Both the position numbers and the translations under genes were made by a program. Positions 16,482 through 24,788 of a stretch of DNA of 36,361 bases are shown one piece after another (position 1 is the stretch's first letter; each line of letters begins with the position of its first letter). The notes under the pieces were generated by a model. That model worked only from the letters and a program-made list of their open reading frames with translations. It did not search any database and had not been told where the DNA came from. Source of the DNA: Microseira wollei NIES-4236 (lineage in GTDB: Bacteria; Cyanobacteriota; Cyanobacteriia; Cyanobacteriales; Aerosakkonemataceae); assembly GCF_020521235.1 (NCBI RefSeq), contig NZ_BLAY01000100.1, forward strand, positions 1-36,361, in the 5' to 3' direction.

Positions 16482-16603
16482 TGGTAATGGCGTTCCCAGG
16501 CAGAATTACGACCTGTGGGGGCAATTAGCAATTACCAATTAGCAATTAGCAATTAGCAATTCCCAATTACCCCTGTCACAACTATTAACTAGCAACTTGA
16601 GTT
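16482..16603. mobile_element. Partial copy of the same MITE between crtO and the hydrolase
   Basis: Shares TAATGGCGTTCCCAGGCAG with the crtO element, carries AATTAGC/AATTACC heptamers (about 16522-16570) and ends TTAACTAGCAACTTGAGTT at 16603. No matching left end is seen. The right end overlaps the 3' end of the hydrolase gene and provides its last codons and stop. Confidence 0.75.
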
Positions 16604-17389
16604 ACTAACTGAGTCCCGCTCAATTTCATCAATAAAATCCGATACAATAGCCGTAAATTTTTCGGGAAAAAACAGGAGCCATTCGTGGTATACTCCATCC
16701 ACAACTAGCAGTTTGGCACCTTTTATACCTTGGGAAAACTCTTGAGCAAATGTAAGAGGCGTCAGCAGATCGTTTGCTCCCCACAAAACTAAACAGGGAG
16801 ATTCAATTTTGGGCAAAATGAGTCTGATATCTTTTTCTATTGCCACCCATGCTGTTTGGATAACCTTGTCTGGGTTGAACAAGCTGTTATACAGCAAACT
16901 TTTAAACATCTCAAGCACAGGATCAATCTTCATTTGCCCCATTTGTGCGGGCATTTCAATTGCCCTTCGCAGCAATACCTCTGGAGGGGAACCCAGAGGA
17001 ATACCCGTACTATCAACTATTGTGATACTGCGGACAAGCGACGGTTTTAAGGCTGCTAATGCTAGGGCTATAGCTCCTGCTATCGAATGTCCAATAACAT
17101 GAACTTTTGGCAATTTTAAAATGTTGATAAAATCTATCATCACCTCAGCATAGTCGCTGTAATCTTGAACGCAGTCAGGAGCTTTTGATTTTCCAAAGCC
17201 TGGTAAATAAGGAGCGATAACTTGGTAACGCTGAGCTAAGCTATTTAAGCTGTCTTGATAAGGTTCAACGGCTACGCTCCAGCCATGTAAAAACAGTATG
17301 GGAGATGCAATCGAAGCTTTCCCACCTTGGAAATAAGAAATGCTGCAATCTTCCCAAGCAACTTGCTTTTCGATAAAGTCCCCTTTCAT
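16589..17389 (-). CDS. Alpha/beta hydrolase with a MITE-derived C-terminal tail
   Basis: 266 aa. Oxyanion-hole HGW (ILFLHGWSVA), nucleophile elbow GHSIAG (Ser about 102), Asp in LWGANDLLTP, catalytic His in GVYHEW. Short cap between strands 6 and 7 as in esterase/haloperoxidase-type members; substrate unknown, cytosolic. The last residues, SVSNSSC, are encoded by the end of the adjacent repeat element (AGT AAC TCA AGT TGC TAG), so the original C-terminus was replaced or extended. The catalytic His is about 33 residues before this junction, so the enzyme is probably intact. ATG 17389 is preceded by GGAGAG. Confidence 0.85.
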   Translation of the reverse strand: MKGDFIEKQVAWEDCSISYFQGGKASIASPILFLHGWSVAVEPYQDSLNSLAQRYQVIAPYLPGFGKSKAPDCVQDYSDYAEVMIDFINILKLPKVHVIGHSIAGAIALALAALKPSLVRSITIVDSTGIPLGSPPEVLLRRAIEMPAQMGQMKIDPVLEMFKSLLYNSLFNPDKVIQTAWVAIEKDIRLILPKIESPCLVLWGANDLLTPLTFAQEFSQGIKGAKLLVVDGVYHEWLLFFPEKFTAIVSDFIDEIERDSVSNSSC

Positions 17390-17429
17390 TTAACTCTCCT
17401 TTGTTACATGTTTCAATTTTTAAAACTAA

Positions 17430-17560
17430 TATCATGTCCGTTTGCTTCGTTATCGCGGTGGGGGCGGGTTTATTTTAGCGATCTGTTGTATTCAAATACG
17501 ATCGGTAAAACCCGCCCCTACACCAGGGAAAATATACAAGAGCGCTGCCCCCGGAATTGA
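17430..17560. repeat. Dispersed repeat with inner inverted repeat
   Basis: Starts AATATCATGTCCG, the end motif of the 5674 and 36091 elements, and closes weakly at GGAATTGATATGA. Inside, GGGGCGGGTTTA (17461-17472) and TAAAACCCGCCCC (17506-17518) pair with one bulge. CCCGCCCCTACA also occurs near 23455. Confidence 0.55.
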
Positions 17561-17654
17561 TATGATGGAAAACAAAATCATTCTACCTATGGAGAGAGTT
17601 ACTGCTGAGATTGAACGTTCAAAATCTACATTAAATAATATAGAAGGTGCAATC

Positions 17655-17822
17655 ATGTCTGCTTCAGAATCCGCCGTTGTTCTGCTGCTGCTGCTGTTGT
17701 TATTTCCTTTCTCAATCCGGCAAATGGGATCTGCCCTCGACCAAGAAGATATCGAAGGGTTTTATATCTGGACTTGCGTCGCTTCTTTTCTTGCTGGGTT
17801 GCCATTTATGACTACTTTTTAG
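17655..17822 (+). CDS. Small two-segment membrane protein
   Basis: 55 aa from ATG 17655, which has AGAAGG 7 bp upstream; longer in-frame starts at 17562 lack a good ribosome site. An N-terminal poly-Leu membrane segment (residues about 7-19, VVLLLLLLLFPFS) and a second hydrophobic stretch (about 36-54) flank a short acidic loop (DQEDIEG). Family unknown. Convergent with the DUF2243 gene, two bp apart. Confidence 0.5.
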   Translation: MSASESAVVLLLLLLLFPFSIRQMGSALDQEDIEGFYIWTCVASFLAGLPFMTTF

Positions 17823-17824
17823 GA

Positions 17825-18304
17825 TTAGGTTGTGGCGTTCTGTTGTTGGGAGCGCAAGAAAATCCAGCCACTAGCTGCCAGCGCTACACCAAGGGCAAGA
17901 AAGCCGATATCCCATGCTAGCTGATTCGCGCCTGGTTTGACATGATGAATACCCAAAATTTGGTGATCGATTATACCTTCAATCAAGTTAAACGACCCTG
18001 CACCGATGAGCAATGACCCAACAAAAGTTTTTAAAGATAAGCGAGTGTTCTTATTAGACGCGGCGCGCCACAAGAATGTTACACCCGCTACAGTAAGCGC
18101 ATAATCTAAAGCATGAAATAAGCCATCCCAAAAGGTGTTTACTTCAAAATTAGGCATGGGTGTGGCGGGTCGAACGCTGGTTAGCATATGATGCCATTGC
18201 AGGATTTGGTGCAAAACTATTCCATCAAAAAATCCGGCTGCGCCCATACCCAGCAGTATCCCAGCAACGAGCAAATTTCCCAGTTGATTGTGGTTTTTAT
18301 CCAT
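17825..18304 (-). CDS. DUF2243 family membrane protein
   Basis: 159 aa, four predicted membrane helices (about 9-30, 62-82, 94-113, 127-150). Family signatures GAAGFFDGIVLHQILQWHHM and IEGIIDHQILGIHHV carry conserved His residues within or beside membrane segments, which suggests metal or haem binding (inference; the family has no established function). Full length. No clear operon partner. Confidence 0.85.
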   Translation of the reverse strand: MDKNHNQLGNLLVAGILLGMGAAGFFDGIVLHQILQWHHMLTSVRPATPMPNFEVNTFWDGLFHALDYALTVAGVTFLWRAASNKNTRLSLKTFVGSLLIGAGSFNLIEGIIDHQILGIHHVKPGANQLAWDIGFLALGVALAASGWIFLRSQQQNATT

Positions 18305-18766
18305 AAAGCGCTTGTGTGAACCAAGATAATTTTATCCAAAGATATTTTTGTTTTACAAGTACATTACCGTTTAATATTTATATAGCCCTCTACCAAGCGA
18401 GCGACTTTATGGTTAACCCGGTTGCCAGTCTCAAACCGGCAAAAAAATATAATGAATAAACCAAAATATTTGCATCTATCTAAAGTATGAAATACTCCCT
18501 TACCGCCAGAAGATAATCTATTTCTTCCTTCTTCCTTCTTCCTTCGTGACCTTCGCGTCTTCGCGGTTCAATAAATAGATATTCTTCCAGCGGGAAGCGA
18601 GTAAATAAAAAACCTAGTAAGCGCGACGCAGGATTTATCATGACAAGAAGGCTACAACCCTTGGCATGTACCTACAGACAGACGAGCAAAAAAATTAACA
18701 GATATAGATTGATGACAGTAGATTTATAACATTTGCGTTGCCCGCAGCACCCATGAGGATGAAAAA
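18305..18766. repeat. Gene-free stretch with CTTCCTT-type repeat
   Basis: 18520-18572 holds TTCTTCC tandem copies followed by TTCGTGACCTTCGCGTCTTCGCGGTTC, the reverse of the repeat split at 14131-14240. Direct repeats of ATAGAT/ATTCTTCC flank it. The rest is AT-rich, and I see no gene. GAGGATGAAAAA just before 18767 is the ribosome site of the next gene. Confidence 0.6.
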
Positions 18767-19450
18767 ATGGAAACCACACAATCAGATATTGTCAAACGGG
18801 AAACGCCAAGCAATAAGGGCGATGCTGGCAACTGGGCTTCCTTAATTGGCGGTGGCGCACTCGTGCTTTATGGTTTATCGCAAAGATCTCTACGCGGTGC
18901 GCTAATGGCACTAGCTGGTGGGGGTTTAGTTTATCGCGGTGTGACTGCACAAAAAGAAGCAACCGATATCAACCAAACCATTAAAGTAGAAAAGACGGTA
19001 ACGATTAACTCATCGCCAGAAGAACTATATCGCTTCTGGCACGACTTCGAGAACTTGCCCCGGTTTATGAAGCATCTTAAGTTCGTAAAGGTGTACGATG
19101 AGAAGCGATCCCATTGGATCGCCAACGCCCCTCTAGGCAATAGCGTCGAATGGGATGCAGAAATTATCAACGACCAAAAAAATCATTTAATTGCTTGGGC
19201 TTCCGTTGAAGGTGCAGATATTGATAACTCTGGTTTTGTGCGGTTTCAACCCGCACCGGCCCGACGCGGTACCGAAGTCAAAGTAGTGATAGAATATAAC
19301 CCGCCGGGTGGCGCAATTGGCGCAACGGTTGCCAAACTTTTTGGCGAAGAACCAGAACAACAAATTGGAGATGACTTGCGCCGCTTCAAGCAAATAATCG
19401 AAGCAGGCGAAATTGCCACAACCGAAGGGCAACCCGTTGGCAGTCGTTAG
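18767..19450 (+). CDS. SRPBCC-domain (cyclase/dehydrase-like) protein
   Basis: 227 aa. Residues about 24-62 are a Gly/Ala/Leu-rich double hydrophobic hairpin (SLIGGGALVLYGLSQRSLRG / ALMALAGGGLVYRGV), likely membrane-embedded. Residues about 72-210 form an SRPBCC/START-like domain: KVEKTVTINSSPEELYRFWHDFENLPRFM, then WDAEIINDQKNHLIAWAS and RRGTEVKVVIEYNPPGG. Such proteins bind hydrophobic ligands in a helix-grip cavity; ligand unknown. Often next to oxidoreductases and stress genes in cyanobacteria, as here. Good ribosome site (GAGGATGAAAAA). Confidence 0.82.
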   Translation: METTQSDIVKRETPSNKGDAGNWASLIGGGALVLYGLSQRSLRGALMALAGGGLVYRGVTAQKEATDINQTIKVEKTVTINSSPEELYRFWHDFENLPRFMKHLKFVKVYDEKRSHWIANAPLGNSVEWDAEIINDQKNHLIAWASVEGADIDNSGFVRFQPAPARRGTEVKVVIEYNPPGGAIGATVAKLFGEEPEQQIGDDLRRFKQIIEAGEIATTEGQPVGSR

Positions 19451-19451
19451 G

Positions 19452-19568
19452 AAAATTGGGAATTGGGAATTGGGAATTGGGAATTGGTAATTGGTAATTG
19501 CATATAATAGAAGAGCCATTACCTATTAACCATTACCCATTACCCATTACCCAGCAATTAGCAATTCC
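19452..19568. repeat. Heptamer repeat arrays
   Basis: GGAATTG and GGTAATT heptamers (19456-19499) face ACCATT/TTACCCA heptamers (about 19516-19552) and AATTAGC (19555-19567). The two halves are roughly inverted, so the whole can fold on itself. It fills the gap to the next gene start at 19580. Confidence 0.85.
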
Positions 19569-19579
19569 CAAAAAAATCT

Positions 19580-21586
19580 ATGAAACTGCGTCCGATTCTT
19601 ATTTTGCTTGCCTTAATTGTTGTCATAGGATTCTTAGCTTACCAAGTTGAAATTGCCTTTTCCGTAACGCCAAGCGTTGGCAGTACTTTTACGCCATTGA
19701 CCCAGGCGACACCGCAAGAAATCGGCTCGTTTGATGTGTTAGGCTACCCGATTAATAAACAGCAGGCGACGCGACTAAAAAAAACCGAAGAAGGACGCGC
19801 ATTACTATTGCCTGAAAATGGGGCGGTGGAGGTGACGGAAGATTTACTGACTCTGGGGCGCAGGGCATTTTACGGGGAAACTTTTAAGAATGAAATCTTT
19901 CTAACGGATGTGGTGGGTGTCCTGGATGGCCCGATTAATCTTTGGAGTATGACGCGCGCGATCGCCAGCCTTGGCGGCAAGTCTACCACAAATTTGCAAG
20001 TTCCCCTCGATAAAGATATCACGATTGGCGGACGCACATTTAAAGCAGGCACGTTATTGAATACGGGATTAGACGTGGCAGCAGGTTTAGCTATTCCCCT
20101 GGGAATTCGTCCCACCATTCAGCACGGGAAAGTGCGAGTTGGCATTACCTGCGCCATGTGCCACGCCACGGTTGATAAAAAAAGCGGGCGCATTTTAGAA
20201 GGCGCACCAAATAACGATATCAACCCGGGTTTAGTACTGGCATTTGCCACTAATTCGGCGGCAATGTTTCGCCATACAAGTGTTAATCCCACCCAAATTC
20301 CGCCGGGAGATCGAACTTATATTGACGCCACAGGAAATGCATCTCGCTTACCAGATATTAAAACTTTAGAATCCGCCGTTGATGCACAATTTTTAACTTG
20401 GCCTCCGGGTAATTTCGATTCTACTGGAACTTTGGTAAATAATCCTTCCCAAAATCCATCTTCCTATACTTTTGATGCTTGGCCTTATGGTTGGAGCGGA
20501 CATTCTGCGATTGGTTGGTTTCACGGACTGACAACGCTCAATAGCAACGTCCACGCTACCAACTCGGATGCTACCACTGGGGCAGATAGTAGTTTGCCAA
20601 CCCTAGGCATCGATAAAGAAACTTATTTGGGCGTAATTTTGCAAAATGCAGCAAATCCCGCTTTTCGGTTGCCAGAAGCTGCAAAACCTTCTGAATTTTT
20701 TCAGAAAAACGATCCGACACCGGGTGAACCTGCACTCAACGAAGTGATTCGGATGCCCGGATATCCTAAAGGTTCGCCGTTTATGCTCGATGGGTTGATG
20801 GCAAATTCTCCCAGATTTCCGGTGGCAAAACAACTCAATGCCATGTCTGCTTGGCAGAATACTTTGGCACCGCCGCCCAATTTTTCTACCGATAGCGAGT
20901 CCGTCGAGCGAGGTGGGGCGGTGTTCTTTCGCGCCCGGTGCGTTGATTGTCACAGCGGACGCTATTTCACCAACCACGATGTCATCCCGCAAAATGAAAT
21001 CGGTACGCAACCATCCCGCGCCCCTACCCTAGCAGCGATCGCGCGTTCTTTCACCTATCCGATGACCTATCCGAGTAGCGCCGTAGCGCCCGTACCCCCC
21101 AACGCGCCCGAATTACCCGTCCCGACGGAGATTACACCAAAGAAAGCGCAGCAACTTGCGTTTGGAATTAATAATCCGGCGGGAGGATATAAAGTACCCA
21201 GTTTGATCGGACTGCACGTAACTGCGCCTTATTTGCACGATGGTGGCGTGGCGGCGAGTGCGGAGGCGATTGAGATGGATGAGAGGAGCGATCGCTTCGT
21301 CGTCGCCAAATCCGACGAAATCGGTCTGGCAGGCACCTTGATGCGCGGGATATTACCCGATCCGGCGGCGAGTTTGCGCGTGTTGGTGGATCGGAAGTTG
21401 AGGAAAAGTGCGATCGCCAACAACCGCGCCAATCCCGATTTGCTTTTATCCAATGTAGACGGTAGCGGACACAACTATTGGGTTGACCCAGAAGCAGGTT
21501 TCACCACCTCGGATCAAACCGATTTAATCCAATTCCTGCTTTCCCTAGACGATAACCCAGAAGTGATTCCCACTTCACCGCGCTAA
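19580..21586 (+). CDS. Large di-haem c-type cytochrome (peroxidase/RoxA-like)
   Basis: 668 aa. N-terminal signal/anchor (residues 5-22, ILILLALIVVIGFLA) directs it to the lumen/periplasm side. Two haem c motifs, CAMCH at about 191-195 and CVDCH at about 454-458. The C-terminal PSLIGLHVTAPYLHDGG is typical of di-haem cytochrome c peroxidase-type domains, where the His/Met region completes the second haem site. Size and haem spacing are close to RoxA-like rubber oxygenases as well as to other large di-haem oxidoreductases; the substrate cannot be inferred. A clear terminator follows at 21619. Confidence 0.78.
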   Translation: MKLRPILILLALIVVIGFLAYQVEIAFSVTPSVGSTFTPLTQATPQEIGSFDVLGYPINKQQATRLKKTEEGRALLLPENGAVEVTEDLLTLGRRAFYGETFKNEIFLTDVVGVLDGPINLWSMTRAIASLGGKSTTNLQVPLDKDITIGGRTFKAGTLLNTGLDVAAGLAIPLGIRPTIQHGKVRVGITCAMCHATVDKKSGRILEGAPNNDINPGLVLAFATNSAAMFRHTSVNPTQIPPGDRTYIDATGNASRLPDIKTLESAVDAQFLTWPPGNFDSTGTLVNNPSQNPSSYTFDAWPYGWSGHSAIGWFHGLTTLNSNVHATNSDATTGADSSLPTLGIDKETYLGVILQNAANPAFRLPEAAKPSEFFQKNDPTPGEPALNEVIRMPGYPKGSPFMLDGLMANSPRFPVAKQLNAMSAWQNTLAPPPNFSTDSESVERGGAVFFRARCVDCHSGRYFTNHDVIPQNEIGTQPSRAPTLAAIARSFTYPMTYPSSAVAPVPPNAPELPVPTEITPKKAQQLAFGINNPAGGYKVPSLIGLHVTAPYLHDGGVAASAEAIEMDERSDRFVVAKSDEIGLAGTLMRGILPDPAASLRVLVDRKLRKSAIANNRANPDLLLSNVDGSGHNYWVDPEAGFTTSDQTDLIQFLLSLDDNPEVIPTSPR

Positions 21587-21618
21587 AAAATAGTAGCCAC
21601 CAGTCGCACTAATTGAAC

Positions 21619-21647
21619 AACTCGGTTATTAACCGAGTTCTTTTTTT
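21619..21647 (+). terminator. Rho-independent terminator after the cytochrome gene
   Basis: AACTCGGTT / AACCGAGTT, perfect 9-bp stem with a 3-nt loop, followed by C and seven T. It lies 33 bp after the stop. Confidence 0.9.
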
Positions 21648-21780
21648 AGATAACTTGGATTATTTTATAGCTAGTTTTTAATGAAATAATTAAAATGGTA
21701 AATGTATAATACAAAACTTTTTTAGTTTTGTTTTTACCGTTTAATTGAAGGAATTTCCCTCAACTATAGCAAGCCACCTT

Positions 21781-22347
21781 ATGATGGAACAAAAGGACGG
21801 CGCTTGGACAATCCAAGAAACTTCTGATAAATACGACAACCCATATATAAACGTTCGAGAAGACCAAGTTGTTCAACCATATGGGCAGTCTGGCAGGTAT
21901 GCCACCGTCGAGATGAAACCGGGGGTTGCTATTCTGCCACTAGATAACAACGGTATTGTATACCTGATTCAACAATTTCGCCATCCCCTGGGCAAAGAAA
22001 GTATCGAAGTCGTCTGCGGTGCAATTGAGCGGGATGAATCACCCGTTGAAGCAGCGCTACGCGAACTTTTAGAAGCACAAGGTATCCAAGCTGAAGAATG
22101 GATTGAACTGGGCGTCGTCGATGTAGATACTTCAATTGTCAACTGTCCCGCCCATTTATTTTTAGCCAAACAGTTAACATTTACCAAAACAAAAAGAGCG
22201 GGGACGGAAACGATAAAAACAGTCAAAGTTCCCTTAAATGTAGCCGGACAAATGGTAATGGATAGCGCTATTACCCACAGCATTAGCTGCGTTCTGATAC
22301 TCAAAGCAATTAATGCCTTGCAAAAGAAACACGAGAACAATGATTAG
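21781..22347 (+). CDS. NUDIX-fold hydrolase with a degenerate Nudix box
   Basis: 188 aa from ATG 21781; a longer in-frame start (TTG 21745) is possible. The fold resembles ADP-ribose pyrophosphatase-type NUDIX proteins: NPYINVREDQVVQPYG, VAILPLDNNGIVYLIQQFRHPLG, then the box CGAIERDESPVEAALRELLEAQG. In the consensus RE-U-x-EE-x-G the second Glu is Ala here (RELLEAQG), one of the residues that normally binds Mg2+, so activity may be reduced or lost. The segment after the box (VVDVDTSIVNCPAHLFLAKQL) is typical. Isolated gene between a terminator and a repeat array. Confidence 0.8.
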   Translation: MMEQKDGAWTIQETSDKYDNPYINVREDQVVQPYGQSGRYATVEMKPGVAILPLDNNGIVYLIQQFRHPLGKESIEVVCGAIERDESPVEAALRELLEAQGIQAEEWIELGVVDVDTSIVNCPAHLFLAKQLTFTKTKRAGTETIKTVKVPLNVAGQMVMDSAITHSISCVLILKAINALQKKHENND

Positions 22348-22407
22348 CCGAAAAAAGCAATAATTCAGCGAGCAGTGGTCACCCCTGACCACCGCTCGCT
22401 TCCAATT

Positions 22408-22811
22408 AGACCTCTGGCAAAAGTCTTCTTCATCAACTCTGGAGGCAGGCGGGACGCCTACCCCACAAGAATTTTTTTGGATTTGTGGGGTGGGCATCTT
22501 GCCCGCCCCAAACACGCCCCACAAGAATTTTTTTGGATTTGTGGGGTGGGCATCTTGCCCGCCCCAAACACGCCCCACAAGAATTTTTTTTGTTTTGTGG
22601 GGTGGGCATCTTGCCTGCTGGGACGCCTACCCCACAAGAATTTTTTTGGATTTGTGGGGTGGGCATCTTGCCTGCTGGGACGCCTACCCCACAAGAATTT
22701 TTTTGGATTTGTGGGGTGGGCATCTTGCCCGCCCCAAAAACGCCCCACAAGAATTTTTTTGTTTTGTGGGGTGGGCATCTTGCCCGCCCCAAATACTTTT
22801 GCCAGAAGTCT
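22408..22811. repeat. 404-bp element: six 56/57-bp hairpin repeats with inverted ends
   Basis: Bounded by AGACCTCTGGCAAAAGT (22408-22424) and its inverse (22795-22811), 16 of 17 matching. Inside, CCCCACAAGAATT recurs at 22461, 22517, 22573, 22630, 22687 and 22743. Each unit has CCCCACAA...TTGTGGGG as a hairpin around a T-rich loop, then GTGGGCATCTTGCC and one of two alternating spacers (CCGCCCCAAACACG or TGCTGGGACGCCTA). Long frames here on both strands are products of the repeat and not genes. CTGGCAAAAGTAT also occurs alone at 25360. Confidence 0.92.
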
Positions 22812-22820
22812 ATTGACTAA

Positions 22821-23150
22821 TTACCACCAAATCCGATTGCCATTTTCGTCAACTCGTGCTTGACGAATTACATCGGAGATTTCTTCTGCGTCTTTTACGT
22901 GGTGAAGTGCCTTTTTCGTCCCATCGGGTTCTTCTACAACAAAATAGGTAGGCACTTTAATATGGTCGCCCGTAATATCGGGAGCATCTACAGCGACTTG
23001 CTTAGCTTTTTCTTCAATTGTTTGAGGTTGGTCGGCAATTCTATCGCCCGGATTGGCGGTTAAATTTCTTTCTTTAACGGTTGGTTCTTCTTTGCTATGA
23101 TGATCGACGCTAACGGGTTGCCTAATTTCGTTTTCTTGAGCTTGAGACAT
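22821..23150 (-). CDS. Hydrophilic hypothetical protein
   Basis: 109 aa, charged and probably partly disordered: N-terminal half rich in Glu, Lys and Pro (KEEPTVKERNLTANPGDRI), C-terminal half with a short beta-rich segment (DHIKVPTYFVVEEPDGTKK) and a closing WW. No signal peptide. ATG 23150 with a plausible GGAGTTACC leader. The composition is like stress-associated small proteins of cyanobacteria; no family can be assigned. Confidence 0.6.
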   Translation of the reverse strand: MSQAQENEIRQPVSVDHHSKEEPTVKERNLTANPGDRIADQPQTIEEKAKQVAVDAPDITGDHIKVPTYFVVEEPDGTKKALHHVKDAEEISDVIRQARVDENGNRIWW

Positions 23151-23473
23151 GGTAACTCCAAAGCTTTATCAAAACTTTTGCCTGACAACCTTAGTCTAAA
23201 AAAGTAGAACGGGCGATTGGCTCTTTCAAGCGAGGTAAGTTTTTCAAATCAACCCTCGTTCTTTGGACTTATATAATGTGTGGATTGCAACCTAAGCAAG
23301 GCGGGTTCACATATATTTGCAAATCCGGATGACAACCCCTATAATCTTCTTCCTCTTCTTCTTGGCGTTCTACTCAACGAGTGCGCCTCTGAAAGCGTCT
23401 ATGGCGTATCGAACCGGATTTCGTATTAGAGATACATTGCCTGTAAAACCCGCCCCTACAATATCATTCTGCC
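23151..23473. repeat. Gene-free stretch holding a dispersed repeat
   Basis: 23344-23405 (ATCTTCTTCCTC ... CGTCTATGGCG) is the reverse complement of 25614-25671 with small gaps, and similarity continues through AACCCCT / AGGGGTT on the outer side. Downstream GTAAAACCCGCCCCTACA (about 23442-23460) matches part of the 17430 repeat. No gene seen. Confidence 0.7.
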
Positions 23474-23947
23474 TTAAGTAGCATCGGGATTGAGGTCAAT
23501 CATCTGCCCAGTGGTATAAGTTCCAATCGGAGTCCAAATTAAATAAGGAACCAGCAACAAAGCCGCCCATCCGGAAATAGGCCAAACTGTTAGTGTCACC
23601 AGAATTCCAAAGATTACGCCAAGTATGCCTAGAACAGTGCCAACGGTGAGACTCCGCAGCCTTAAGGTAGCAGGAATGTAAGCAACGGTGACGATTTCGA
23701 CTATCAGGTAAAAGCTCATGATTACCCAAGTTGTAAAACTACCTGGGTCTTTGTCCCAAACGATAGCCGCTGAGGCTGATCCACAGGCGAAAATAAAAGT
23801 CCAGATCAAGGGGATTGCCGGTTCAAAAAATAGCCATTTTGGTCTGGACAAACGTTTTGTCCAAGAGATATCGCGGGGTTTAATCAAGGCACTCCCTAGG
23901 GCGATTAAAAAGGTTATGGCTCCAATTATTATCCAAGATGCTTTCAT
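23474..23947 (-). CDS. TspO/MBR family protein
   Basis: 157 aa, five membrane helices (about 4-17, 45-63, 71-91, 101-120, 124-145). Family marks: LSRPKWLFFEPAIPLIWTFIF (loop and helix 2) and WAALLLVPYLIWTPIGTYTTGQM in helix 5. TspO proteins bind tetrapyrroles and act in stress and light regulation of tetrapyrrole handling in cyanobacteria; here in a region of stress-like genes. ATG 23947 has AAGGAGTAAAT upstream. Confidence 0.82.
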   Translation of the reverse strand: MKASWIIIGAITFLIALGSALIKPRDISWTKRLSRPKWLFFEPAIPLIWTFIFACGSASAAIVWDKDPGSFTTWVIMSFYLIVEIVTVAYIPATLRLRSLTVGTVLGILGVIFGILVTLTVWPISGWAALLLVPYLIWTPIGTYTTGQMIDLNPDAT

Positions 23948-24082
23948 ATTTACTCCTTGGCTGAGTTCGCCAATAGTAGGTTAGGCATTGCCTGCCCTAC
24001 TTTAATCGGTGCCTGGTTAATCAATAACTTTAATCTGTCTTTGGTGGGAATGTGTCGCTTTATTCTAACCTGGAGGCGGAGG

Positions 24083-24298
24083 TTAATTCAGCGCACCTGT
24101 AATATCTGCTTCATCGAGTAGGACAGTTGTTTCGTTGCCTAACCTGCCAAAATACGGTTCGGGTCCCATTTCCATTTCTATCGCATAATTCCAAGTATTT
24201 GCATCGGGTTTGTAGTTTTTGATCGTTCCTACACCGCCAATAAAAGATCCGATTTGATTCTTGTCATACTTGGGTCTAGACATTATATTGCTCCCCAT
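24083..24298 (-). CDS. Small conserved cyanobacterial hypothetical protein
   Basis: 71 aa from ATG 24298 (AGGAGG 10 bp upstream) or 66 aa from ATG 24283 (GGGGAG 5 bp upstream): MSRPKYDKNQIGSFIGGVGT then NYKPDANTWNYAIEMEMGPEP and TTVLLDEADI. It looks like a small beta-barrel; the sequence pattern is one I associate with short conserved cyanobacterial proteins of unknown function. No membrane segment. Confidence 0.7.
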   Translation of the reverse strand: MGSNIMSRPKYDKNQIGSFIGGVGTIKNYKPDANTWNYAIEMEMGPEPYFGRLGNETTVLLDEADITGALN

Positions 24299-24390
24299 AA
24301 TTTATCATCCTCCTATGAATGTTAGAAATAAACTGGGAGTTTGTACTCGCAGAAAACAAAGGCAGTGTTGACACTTGCGAGGACATGGCT

Positions 24391-24594
24391 CTAGTTTGGC
24401 GATTCAAAAGAATTTACCGCGTACAAACTCCCAGCGGTGTCTTTACTAAAAAAGTAACTGTTATTATTCGGATCGCCGTCTAACTGAAGAATGGGTTTGC
24501 CTTCTACCAAAAGGATTTGTTTTATGTTAAGTAAACCTGTAATCTTGAATACGTTGCATTGTTCGTGGTTGATGACAATTAACAATCTTCCCAA
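24391..24594 (-). CDS. Possible small protein without clear start
   Basis: 67 codons from TTG 24594, limited upstream by an in-frame TAA. The sequence (LIVINHEQCNVFKITGLLN / KPILQLDGDPNNNSYFFS) reads like protein, beta-rich, with normal codon use, but there is no ATG start and no ribosome site. Could be a short real gene or a 5'-truncated remnant. Confidence 0.35.
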   Translation of the reverse strand: MGRLLIVINHEQCNVFKITGLLNIKQILLVEGKPILQLDGDPNNNSYFFSKDTAGSLYAVNSFESPN

Positions 24595-24788
24595 AATCGA
24601 TTAAATTGGCTATTTTTGAGTTCTAATCACAATTAGTTAAGATGAATGCATCCAATATCACATGTTAATGTAACATTAATCTATTTTTACCGATAGAAGG
24701 ATAAGCTTTATAAAGCGAGGTAGTTTAGCAATAGAGCAAAGAGAATAAAGGGTTCGATTGCAACTCTTTTAATCGGTTTGCAAGACTG

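Noticed and set aside
22461-22790. CRISPR array
   Set aside because: Repeat units are contiguous hairpins with only two recurring spacers and no cas genes nearby; spacers are not unique.
22375-22863. Several long overlapping frames on both strands (106-162 aa)
   Set aside because: They translate the 56/57-bp repeat array in different frames; composition is repetitive and no start or ribosome site is convincing.
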